From: Candidatus Sumerlaeota bacterium
GTDB lineage: Bacteria > Sumerlaeota > Sumerlaeia > UBA8349
NCBI GenBank assembly: GCA_016931035.1
Contig: JAFGFN010000139.1
Coordinates: 1 to 44,105, forward strand
Length of the DNA: 44,105 nucleotides
Direction: 5' to 3'
A model generated the notes under the pieces. The model did not search any database. It was not told the DNA's origin and worked only from the letters and a program-made list of their open reading frames with translations. Shown piece after piece: positions 24,637 through 31,492 of the stretch. A program made the position numbers and the translations under genes. How positions within the stretch are numbered: position 1 is the first letter of the stretch; the number at the start of each line of letters is the position of its first letter.

Positions 24637-24670
24637 AAATGTGGTAGGGTGTGGTTCAGGGGTCGCCGCC

Positions 24671-25285
24671 ATGAATGACCAACAGATTCGCGCTAGCTTT
24701 CACCGGAAGAGACTGGGCAGGCATCATGCTGCTCCGGATACCCTCGTTGTGGACGAATTGGGACTGAACCACGGCAGATGCAGAGCCGATATCGCCGTAA
24801 TCAACGGCCGCTTGATTGGGTATGAGATAAAGAGCGACGAAGACACTCTCTACAGACTTGGCGAGCAGATAGAAGCCTACAACAACATCTTCGACTGTAT
24901 TACGGTGGTCGTTGCTGGCAAACATGCCAAGGCGATTCGTTCTGTCGTTCCCTGTTGGTGGGGGATAGTACTCTCTGTCCAAGGACCGAGAGGGGGGATT
25001 TCCTTCGAAACGGCAAGACCCCCTCGATCCAACCCCCGGGTAGACCCCTTCTCGGTTGCCCAATTGCTGTGGAAGAACGAGGCGATTAGCATCTTGGCGG
25101 AACTGGGCGTGCCGCCGAGGGTTTCAAGGGTGAGACGCGAGTTTCTCTACCGAGTTCTTGCCGATGATCTTAGCCTAGCCGAGCTTCGCCACCGAGTTAG
25201 TCAATTCCTAAGGGACCGAAGAAATTGGAGATGTCAAACGCGACTTTCTCGATATGATGGTTCGTCCCTACCATCCTCCAGGTAG
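24671..25285 (+). CDS. sce7726-family PD-(D/E)xK-like nuclease protein
   Basis: The 204-residue protein has a nuclease-like core in its first half: RADIAVINGRLIGYEIK (Asp, then Glu-x-Lys) followed by SDEDTLYRLGEQIEAYN and the strand ITVVVAGKHA. This order is the sce7726-family pattern, related to restriction-like folds. A helical C-terminal half follows. ATG 24671 lies 34 bp after recA. Its 3' end overlaps the opposing Beta-family gene by 89 bp. Codon use is AT-richer than recA. sce7726 and sce7725 (Beta) genes are known to me as frequent neighbours; their joint role is not established. Confidence 0.75.
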   Translation: MNDQQIRASFHRKRLGRHHAAPDTLVVDELGLNHGRCRADIAVINGRLIGYEIKSDEDTLYRLGEQIEAYNNIFDCITVVVAGKHAKAIRSVVPCWWGIVLSVQGPRGGISFETARPPRSNPRVDPFSVAQLLWKNEAISILAELGVPPRVSRVRREFLYRVLADDLSLAELRHRVSQFLRDRRNWRCQTRLSRYDGSSLPSSR

Positions 25286-26321
25286 ATAGGTTCCCCGTCG
25301 ATGCAGAACCGGTAGCACAATTGGCTATGTAGTTATCTCCATAGGAGAGTCCTCGTGGGGAGAAGTGAGGGGATTCCTTCACTGTCCGGCAATGATCTCG
25401 GTATTGCTCGAACCCGTGATCGCGCACATTCCTCCCCCTTACGATAAGCCAGTTGTCATTGATTGTGTATCGAATGGTCGCGTAAGGTTTCACGAGCCTC
25501 CAGTCCAGCTCGGGCACATCCGCCGGGTGGTTTATCCCGTAGTCACCGAAAGTGGGAACACGAATCCCAGCCTTGAGTAGTCCTGCGAAGACCCTCTTAT
25601 ACAGAAGCCACTCGGATCTTGGGACTATTGCGGGACTTTCTTTGATCTCACCCATTGACGACGGAAACGAAGTCCCGATCAGTGCGAAAGTTCGCCATTG
25701 TGACAAATACGGCAGTTTTCGTATCGTCGCGGTAACCAAGCCGGCGAACCCTTCAACGGGCTCGAAGTTTGGCGCACCCAAGTCGAGGACAAAATCGCAT
25801 CCATCCGCCTGCAATCTGATCTGCCCGAGAAGCGTGTCGATCGAATTCTTGAGGGCTGGTTTCTCTGCCTCCACGAGGCTGACTCTCAGGCACACGCCCC
25901 GTTGATCAGCGGACACGGCCTGTTTGACTGCCTGCTGATAACGAGTGTCTCGGTCGATACCAGTCACCGGGGCGGCTATGCATTTCTGGGCCCTCAACTC
26001 GTCGAATACAAACCTCACGGGGTGCTGGCCGCCAGCCATTTGTTCTGATAAACCAATCAGTTTCATGTCCACGAAAAGAGGGCGTCTCTGCCACTTTGTC
26101 TTGACGCGCTGCGCAAACGGCGCCAGATGATCATCTATCACCTTGTTCTGCTTACGCGAATCGAAATCAAAGCCGATCCCCGGCACTTCTATCAATGGCG
26201 TTATGAAGTCTTTCGCTGCATCGGATAGGCGCAGAATTGCCTGGTATTCGCCCTGCTTCCAGCGCAAACACGGGACATAGTGACGATGGTTGAATGTCAC
26301 AGCAATCACCTCTCTTCTCAC
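25197..26321 (-). CDS. Beta-family (sce7725-like) protein
   Basis: The 374-residue protein matches the Beta protein family, which includes a phage T4 product. It has an N-terminal HYVPCLRWKQGEY segment, LIEVPGIGFDF, a barrel-like series of strands (FVDMKLI, CLRVSL, FVLDLGAP, FALIGTSFP), and a C-terminal GDNYIANCATG. The GTG at 26321 shares bases with the stop of the upstream XRE/ImmA gene (GTGA), giving translational coupling; GGAGGT lies upstream. Function is unknown. The pairing with the sce7726 gene, which faces it and overlaps it tail to tail, is the best clue. Confidence 0.72.
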   Translation of the reverse strand: MRREVIAVTFNHRHYVPCLRWKQGEYQAILRLSDAAKDFITPLIEVPGIGFDFDSRKQNKVIDDHLAPFAQRVKTKWQRRPLFVDMKLIGLSEQMAGGQHPVRFVFDELRAQKCIAAPVTGIDRDTRYQQAVKQAVSADQRGVCLRVSLVEAEKPALKNSIDTLLGQIRLQADGCDFVLDLGAPNFEPVEGFAGLVTATIRKLPYLSQWRTFALIGTSFPSSMGEIKESPAIVPRSEWLLYKRVFAGLLKAGIRVPTFGDYGINHPADVPELDWRLVKPYATIRYTINDNWLIVRGRNVRDHGFEQYRDHCRTVKESPHFSPRGLSYGDNYIANCATGSASTGNLSTWRMVGTNHHIEKVAFDISNFFGPLGID

Positions 26322-27610
26322 TGCCCGAAGCGAACCTCCGGGAAGTGCTTTCTTACTTCCCCATGTCCGACCAACTCGTTCAGAATCACATAGTTGTTGG
26401 CTTCCTTCCGTATCCGGCCCGCGATCACCGATGGATGAATGCGAAGGTCTTTAGCAAGGGACTTGATGGATTCTTCTGTTCTCACGTACCTTGCCAATGC
26501 CGTCTCCCAGGCAGTCTCGGGCAACAGAATTGCGCCAGCCCGTACGTCAGACTCTCGCTCGAGGTCGTCAGCCTCAGCATCGAGATCGTCGAATATGGTC
26601 TCCAGTTTCCCCTTCCGAAGGTGCCTTGTCACGTGGATCAGTTCATGAAACAGCACAAACCAGAAGTTGTCCAACCGGTCATATCGTAGCGTCATGCCAA
26701 TCACGGGATTGCCATCGGACGAGAGCAACGCTGCTCCGTCCAAGTAAGTCTGAGATAGGTGTGGTTCGACAATCAACGGAATCCCCACTTCTGCAACCAT
26801 CTCTCTTGCGCGCCTCGGTCCATCGTCGAAACGGCTAGCCTGAGCAAGTTCCCGGAGCCAGCCCTCCGTGACCAAGTCTCGAGAGTACGCCTTTCCCGGA
26901 GGAGACTGTCTCGCCAGCAACAGAATTCTGCACTCCCAGGCCCAGAGCGCGCATTCATTCATGTTCTTCCCGTACCTGACCCGATGCTTGAGAAAGGCTG
27001 GTTGGCGCCGAGCCATGGCCTTCTTGACGTAGTCAGTTACCAGTTCCCTCTGATTCGCAATGGCTGCGGCCATCGAGCCAGTGAATCCCTCAAACCAGTT
27101 TCGTCGGTACATCTCCTTGATTGGGAAACGTTCCCATGGAGTATCTTCCTTTCCCGTATCCGTTTGACCAGGAAAGCCCATCTCGATCTCTGCTACCTTC
27201 CTGATGCTCAGATTGAGCGCCTCTGCGACTTCTTTCAGTCGGCGAAAGCTTGCCGAGCTATACTCCTCCGCTTCGTAGCGCTGAATCTGTTGCTCATCGA
27301 CGCCGATCTTGTCGGCGAGTTTGCGTTGCGAAAAACCCCTGGCAATCCTTGCCCGGATTAGAATGCTGGGCAATTCCTCCAGGCTGTTCGCTTCGAGCAC
27401 GGTCACCGATCCCGACTTGAGGGCTTCGTAGTCGGCGATCTGCGCGGACAGCACCTCGACTTCGCTCTTCAAGGCGTCCAGTTCGGCCTTAGCGAACGCT
27501 TTCGAGCCAATTCGCTTCGTCGCCTCGCTCATGTCGAAAGACGCCGCCGCCGCCTTCAGCTTCGACAGTTGGGCTCTCGTTATTCGGTATTGACGCTCAT
27601 TCGTAATCAT
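26318..27610 (-). CDS. XRE-type HTH fused to ImmA/IrrE metalloprotease
   Basis: The 430-residue protein has three parts: an N-terminal coiled segment (1-70, starting MITNERQYRITRAQL, typical of antitoxins paired with DUF6932 proteins); an XRE HTH (about 77-135, RGFSQRKLADKIGVDEQQIQ); and an ImmA/IrrE zinc protease (about 260-400) with HELIH at residues 322-326 and the downstream acidic ligand region ERESDVRAGAILLP. ImmA/IrrE proteases cleave repressors on stress or DNA damage; here protease and DNA-binding domain share a chain, so self-contained regulation is plausible. It is the second gene behind the DUF6932 gene (24 bp gap) and overlaps Beta by 4 bp. Confidence 0.85.
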   Translation of the reverse strand: MITNERQYRITRAQLSKLKAAAASFDMSEATKRIGSKAFAKAELDALKSEVEVLSAQIADYEALKSGSVTVLEANSLEELPSILIRARIARGFSQRKLADKIGVDEQQIQRYEAEEYSSASFRRLKEVAEALNLSIRKVAEIEMGFPGQTDTGKEDTPWERFPIKEMYRRNWFEGFTGSMAAAIANQRELVTDYVKKAMARRQPAFLKHRVRYGKNMNECALWAWECRILLLARQSPPGKAYSRDLVTEGWLRELAQASRFDDGPRRAREMVAEVGIPLIVEPHLSQTYLDGAALLSSDGNPVIGMTLRYDRLDNFWFVLFHELIHVTRHLRKGKLETIFDDLDAEADDLERESDVRAGAILLPETAWETALARYVRTEESIKSLAKDLRIHPSVIAGRIRKEANNYVILNELVGHGEVRKHFPEVRFGQ

Positions 27611-27634
27611 GGCTCTTCCACTCCTTCCCCCTCA

Positions 27635-28072
27635 TTACAGCCTGACGCGCACGATCCCCTTGGGTTTCCCCGTGTACTTGTCGTTCTGAAAGAACTCGAC
27701 AAACGTCCGCGAACCGTTCGCTCGTGCGCTCGACGGAAAGAACTCGCCCCCGAACTTCCGTTTCTGTTCCCGGCGGCCGTCGCTGAAATCCAAGAATACC
27801 GGGTCCAATTTCTTGGGGTCCATTCCCGTGGGGTCCCAACATGCGTCGAAATCCCCCGGATTCGGTTTGTCGGTGACGAAACTCCCGTCCAATAGCACCT
27901 CTTTGCATCCCGCCCGCTTCAACGCCTCCACCCCGCGCGCAAAGCCCTCGTACAACCTCCGCCGCGTCTCGTTTGTGGCGAACCGCTGTTCGATCTCGTC
28001 CAGTGTTGCGTCGTGAACACCGGGCGGAAGCACTTTCCATATACCATCGATCTTAGCAGATGCCGGTATCAT
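27635..28072 (-). CDS. DUF6932-type nucleotidyltransferase-like protein
   Basis: The 145-residue protein has the minimal polymerase-beta nucleotidyltransferase signature: GSF at residues 63-65 and GDFDACWD with Asp74 and Asp76, as in MNT/AbiE-like folds and the DUF6932 family. The N-terminal LPPGVHDATLDEIEQRF is family-typical. Such proteins are often paired with MITNERQYRI-type XRE proteins as toxin-antitoxin-like modules, as here. It is the first gene of the minus-strand operon. Its ATG lies exactly where transcription should begin from the promoter at 28079-28107, so it is probably leaderless. Confidence 0.75.
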   Translation of the reverse strand: MIPASAKIDGIWKVLPPGVHDATLDEIEQRFATNETRRRLYEGFARGVEALKRAGCKEVLLDGSFVTDKPNPGDFDACWDPTGMDPKKLDPVFLDFSDGRREQKRKFGGEFFPSSARANGSRTFVEFFQNDKYTGKPKGIVRVRL

Positions 28073-28094
28073 GACACAACAATATCATTGTGTC
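28073..28094. promoter_or_regulatory. 22-bp palindromic operator candidate
   Basis: GACACAA and TTGTGTC are perfect 7-bp arms around CAATATCA; with inner matches the 22-bp dyad has only two mismatched pairs. It overlaps the -10 box of the minus-strand promoter and touches the DUF6932 start codon, where the XRE-ImmA protein would be expected to bind. Confidence 0.75.
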
Positions 28095-28107
28095 GGTGGC
28101 TCGTCAA
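28079..28107 (-). promoter_or_regulatory. Promoter of the DUF6932-XRE/ImmA-Beta operon
   Basis: On the minus strand TTGACG (28107-28102) and TATTGT (28084-28079) are separated by exactly 17 bp. Only six bases separate the -10 from the ATG, so the predicted start of transcription is the A of the start codon. Confidence 0.75.
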
Positions 28108-28188
28108 CCGAAATTCGCGGTAAACTCCGAATCTACCCCGCACCGCGGCCCGCCGAGACGGCTAACCGCCCCAACGCCGCAGCCCCCT

Positions 28189-28233
28189 ATCCGCCCCATT
28201 TGTCCTATTCGTCCCATTCGTCCTATCTGTCCC
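28189..28233. repeat. Nonamer array (ATTCGTCCT-type)
   Basis: Five 9-bp units (ATCCGCCCC, ATTTGTCCT, ATTCGTCCC, ATTCGTCCT, ATCTGTCCC) lie between the island and the carD promoter. Confidence 0.88.
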
Positions 28234-28301
28234 ACAAATCCCCCTCCTCCCTGCTCCCCGGCCAGGAAGAACCCGCCCCAAAAGCCCCGCGTGAGTTTCC
28301 T

Positions 28302-28330
28302 TTGACATCCAAGCGGTTTCCGGATATAGT
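28302..28330 (+). promoter_or_regulatory. Strong sigma-70-type promoter with a long leader to carD
   Basis: A perfect TTGACA (28302-28307) and TATAGT (28325-28330) are spaced by 17 bp. The predicted start near 28337 leaves a leader of about 250 nt before carD. The leader holds GGCGAAATCGCC (28422-28433) and a GGACC/GGTCC stem near 28487-28508, so it may carry a regulatory RNA or a separate small RNA. Confidence 0.75.
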
Positions 28331-28589
28331 CTTGCGTGGAATACGGTGGGTTTCTCTGGCCCGTCAGACCGGATTCACGATCGCGAGAGACAGCTTAAGT
28401 CGTTTCTTAGTAGCACTCTAGGCGAAATCGCCCAGCAGATGCACGGTCGGTTTTACGCTCTTGCGGTTCCACGGCGCAGACAGTTCGGACCGCGCGGCCC
28501 GGGTCCGACTTGGTGCGCGACCCGTCTCGCCCCCAGAAGGCGATGACGGCACTGACCCGAGACTATCGGGGCGAGGAGAGACAAACATC

Positions 28590-29129
28590 ATGGAATACCG
28601 CGTGGGCGACACCGTGGTCGAGCCGACCCTGGGCATCTGCAACGTCGAAGGCATCCGGCGCATGAAGATCGACGGAAGCGAGGAAGATTACTTCATCTTC
28701 ATGTCGGGCAAGGCCCGCGTCATGGTTCCGCGCTCGCAACTCGACCGGCGCGGCATCCGCAAGCCGATGACCAAGGCCGACATCAAGAAGATTTTCAACA
28801 CGCTCAAGATGCCGATCCAGCCCTCGCGCGGCGACGCCCGGCAGACCTATCTCAACTATCGCGACATCATCAAGAGCGGCGATCCCGTTCGTATCTGCAA
28901 GCTGATCCGCGAGCTCTACGTCCTCGACGAGATGGACGACCTCAAGGGCAAGGAAAAGGAGATCATGGAGCAAGCCATGACCTTCCTGACCGACGAGATT
29001 CTGTTCGTCACCGACGACTCGAAGACCAAGATTCGCGGCGAGATCGAAGAGTGTCTCGAGAAAATGTACAAGAAGAAAGTCGAGAAAGACTCCTCCAAGG
29101 GCAAATCCTCCTCCAAGTCGAAGGGCTGA
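28590..29129 (+). CDS. carD: CarD/CdnL-family RNA polymerase-binding regulator
   Basis: CarD-type proteins stabilise open promoter complexes by binding the RNA polymerase beta subunit. The 179-residue product starts MEYRVGDTVVEPTLGICNVEGI, the Tudor-like RID, followed by a beta hairpin with KARVMVPRSQLDRRGIRKPM. The helical DNA-binding domain spans about 75-155. A Lys/Ser-rich tail (KKKVEKDSSKGKSSSKSKG) is an extension of unknown role. GAGGAGAG precedes ATG 28590. Length suits CdnL-type proteins rather than long CarD. Confidence 0.88.
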   Translation: MEYRVGDTVVEPTLGICNVEGIRRMKIDGSEEDYFIFMSGKARVMVPRSQLDRRGIRKPMTKADIKKIFNTLKMPIQPSRGDARQTYLNYRDIIKSGDPVRICKLIRELYVLDEMDDLKGKEKEIMEQAMTFLTDEILFVTDDSKTKIRGEIEECLEKMYKKKVEKDSSKGKSSSKSKG

Positions 29130-29333
29130 CATCGGCCCCGGCCCGCCCCTCAGGAGAATTCCCAAGCCGTATCCCCGAAGAGCAGGCTGAAGCCTGCCCA
29201 TGAACCCTCTTCATTCTCGGGTCGAACGATTCTGAAATGGTCCCCGTCCTCGCCCACTGATCTAAAAAGGCTTGCTTCGCCCGGGTCCAGGCCCTAAATT
29301 GCGGGACGCCGTCCGAGGAGGCAGGCGCACCTC

Positions 29334-30200
29334 ATGAGCGAGACCCCCCCTTTGCCCGACACGCGGACGGAAATGCTTCTGCCCCCGTCGAGAAACCCGC
29401 TCAAACGCCTCTACAACTGGGTGCTGCACTGGGCCGCGACGCCGTTCGGCGTCTGGGCGCTCTTCGTCCTGGCGTTCGCCGAGTCGTCGTTCTTCCCGAT
29501 CCCGCCCGATGTCCTCCTGGTCGCGCTGTGCATGGGTCTTCCGAGTCGATGGGTCTGGTTCGCCCTGGTCTGTTCCATCGGTTCGATCGCCGGGGGCTTG
29601 GCGGGCTATGGCATCGGGTATTTCTTCCGCGACACGTTGGGTCAAATCCTCCTCGAGTGGATCGGGATCTTGGTCGTGCACGGCGGCGCCGACATGGCGT
29701 CGAGTTTCCATGAGCTCGCGGCGAACATCGCCACGCTGGCCGACGAGCGCCCCCGGTTCGCCGAAATGGTCGCCCAGCTCCGCGCCGTCGGCGACACTCT
29801 TTCGATCCAACCTGCCGTCTATGAACTGACTGCGGGCGACAAGGCGTTATGGCTGCGGGCCACGGCGCTCGGTTGGTTCAACTGCCCGCGTGAGATCCCC
29901 GGGATGGGTCAGGTGGTCCTGGGACCTTGGGCGGTCGGCATCGCCGGCTTCACCCCGATTCCCTACAAGGTCTTCACCATTTCCTCGGGCATGTTCGAAA
30001 TGAACGTCTTGTCGTTCGCCGTCGCCTCGGCTCTGAGCCGCTCGGCGCGGTTCTTCATCGTCTCGGCCGTCATCGGCCTGACCTACCGCATCTTCGGCGA
30101 CCGCCTAAGGGTGTTCATCGACCGCTGGTTCAACCTGCTCTGCACGGCGCTCGTCGTCCTGGGCGTCGCCGGATTCGTCGTCCTCAAGTACCTGAAGTGA
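29334..30200 (+). CDS. YqaA/DedA-like membrane protein with an internal insertion
   Basis: The 288-residue protein matches the YqaA branch of the DedA/VTT family (putative lipid or ion transporters). It has ALFVLAFAESSFFPIPPDVLL near the N-terminus, GGLAGYGIGY, then the second half starting AGFTPIPYKVFTISSGMF and ending in a helix. YqaA proteins are usually about 200 residues. Here roughly 80 residues (about 115-195, from GILVVHGG to GPWAVG) are inserted between the halves where relatives have a short loop. The insertion is mostly helical and soluble-looking. Confidence 0.82.
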   Translation: MSETPPLPDTRTEMLLPPSRNPLKRLYNWVLHWAATPFGVWALFVLAFAESSFFPIPPDVLLVALCMGLPSRWVWFALVCSIGSIAGGLAGYGIGYFFRDTLGQILLEWIGILVVHGGADMASSFHELAANIATLADERPRFAEMVAQLRAVGDTLSIQPAVYELTAGDKALWLRATALGWFNCPREIPGMGQVVLGPWAVGIAGFTPIPYKVFTISSGMFEMNVLSFAVASALSRSARFFIVSAVIGLTYRIFGDRLRVFIDRWFNLLCTALVVLGVAGFVVLKYLK

Positions 30201-30207
30201 GGCCGGA

Positions 30208-30262
30208 GGCGATAGGCTGTAGACTGTCTTTGTCTCCCTACAGCCTATAGCCTACAGCCTAC
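30208..30262. repeat. AGCCTAC heptamer array with opposed arm
   Basis: GGCGATAGGCTGTAG (30208-30222) faces CTACAGCCTATAGCC (30238-30252), then CTACAGCCTACGGCC continues. The period is 7 bp. It lies upstream of the 30307 gene. Confidence 0.85.
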
Positions 30263-30306
30263 GGCCTAAAGCATAGATCTTCTCCAAGAAAGGAATCGAA
30301 GTCCCC

Positions 30307-30834
30307 ATGTCATTGGTCGAGATGATTCAGCAGAAATCGTTCCTCGGGAGCGAATTCGTCACCTGGCTCTGGTACAAGAGCGAGGGACGCGATCGGACGA
30401 TCGACCTCGGGGACGGCAGGAAGTGCGAGGTGCTCTTCGAGAAGGACCTGGTTCTGACTGGAGAGTGGGGCGAGACGCTGGCGGGCACGTTCCGCGGCGA
30501 CGCGCCGACCCTGTCGCCCGAGGCGGCGGCCGCCCTGGCGGCGGGAAAGAAGGTCAAGCGGGCGCGGATGACGTTCTCCGTCGGCGAGGCCACCTATACG
30601 CTGACCCTCAACGCCGAGAGTTTCGACTGGAGCGGCCTCAAGATCGAGACGCCTCCGAGCATCTCGTTCGACGAAGCGGTCCCGCTTCGCCTTGCCGCTC
30701 TGGATCAGTTCCACGACGTGTTCGAGCGTCTCTTCTCGATCTTTCTCGACCTGCGGCTCGACCCGGACCGCTGGGCGAAGGAGCTCAAGGCCGTTCGCAA
30801 GTGGGTGACGGAGAAGAATGAGGGGGAGGAATGA
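30307..30834 (+). CDS. Conserved hypothetical protein (EFxTWLWYKSE motif)
   Basis: The 175-residue product starts with a FLGSEFVTWLWYKSEG segment that I associate with a family in deltaproteobacteria and relatives, sometimes next to RdgC-like recombination proteins. The middle is beta-rich with an Ala-rich helix, and the C-terminal third is helical (FHDVFERLFSIFLDLRL). No catalytic motif is obvious. AAGGA lies upstream of ATG 30307. It is bracketed on both sides by AGCCTAC heptamer arrays. Function is unassigned; a DNA-metabolism role is only a suggestion. Confidence 0.65.
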   Translation: MSLVEMIQQKSFLGSEFVTWLWYKSEGRDRTIDLGDGRKCEVLFEKDLVLTGEWGETLAGTFRGDAPTLSPEAAAALAAGKKVKRARMTFSVGEATYTLTLNAESFDWSGLKIETPPSISFDEAVPLRLAALDQFHDVFERLFSIFLDLRLDPDRWAKELKAVRKWVTEKNEGEE

Positions 30835-30838
30835 AAAA

Positions 30839-30918
30839 GGCTGTAGACTGGAGGCCGTAGGCTGGAGGGAGCCTCCAAACCTGCGGTCTCGAGCCTACAG
30901 CCTCAAGCCTACAGCCTG
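30839..30918. repeat. Second AGCCTAC heptamer array with opposed arms
   Basis: GGCTGTAGACTGGAGGCC and CGTAGGCTGGAGG on the left face GAGCCTACAGCCT and CAAGCCTACAGCCTG on the right, forming a long imperfect hairpin between the convergent genes. It is the mirror of the array at 30208-30262. Confidence 0.85.
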
Positions 30919-30924
30919 AACCCG

Positions 30925-31188
30925 CTATTTCCACACCCAGTTGTTGGGCTCCATGCCCGGGCGCGGGTCGTGACCGAAGATGATGCACGCGTGGGGCAGC
31001 GACACCAGAAGGTGAATCGGCCGCGTGATCGCGTATTCGCCCAGAATACCGATCGGATGAACCAGATAGGCGGCGTAGCGCAACGGGTGGTCGGAGTCGT
31101 TGCGGTCGTACTCGTGAGCGCACACCGGCCCGGCGGCCAACAGCAGGAGCGCGAAAACCAGCGCGATACAGGTGATCTTGTGCTTCAT
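30925..31188 (-). CDS. Small secreted protein, unknown function
   Basis: The 87-residue product has a clear Sec signal (MKHKITCIALVFALLLLAAG, cleavage likely after VCA at residue 24). The mature part of about 63 residues is rich in His, Tyr, Pro and Trp (YDRNDSDHPLRY, AYLVHPIGILGEY, HACIIFGHDPRPG). It lacks disulfide pairs. I recognise it as a type of small exported protein of uncultured PVC-like bacteria, without a known role. A 13-bp palindrome (ACTTGAGCCAAGT) lies at 31292-31304 upstream. Confidence 0.75.
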   Translation of the reverse strand: MKHKITCIALVFALLLLAAGPVCAHEYDRNDSDHPLRYAAYLVHPIGILGEYAITRPIHLLVSLPHACIIFGHDPRPGMEPNNWVWK

Positions 31189-31492
31189 CGGTCTATCCTC
31201 CTATCGAAATATCCCTTGTCTTATCGGCATCGGAGACAGACGGCGTGAGCGCCCCCCGCGGAGGCGCGTACCCCGGTATTAGAGCAGACTAACTTGAGCC
31301 AAGTCAAGCGTTTTCACGACTTCGGGGCTCTCGATCCGGCGCATCTTGACTCAGCACCCTTGTCGAGGGGATATCCGTTCTCGCCCCCCCGTACCGAAGG
31401 GGCCCATCCCCCGGGCCGAGGGGGATTGTCCGCCAACTTCTTTGCTTCCGCGGCGTCACATTTGATAAGGTGACGGACGTGGGGGAACCGAC
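31189..31492. other. Divergent intergenic region
   Basis: No gene is seen. Features are the ACTTG-AGC-CAAGT palindrome at 31292-31304 and weak TTGACT-like hexamers on both strands, which could serve the flanking divergent genes; none has a good -10 partner at standard spacing. Confidence 0.4.

Noticed and set aside
27597-28040. Alternative minus-strand 147-residue frame over the nucleotidyltransferase gene
   Set aside because: It lacks motifs, whereas the other frame has GSF and DFDxCWD and an adjoining promoter.
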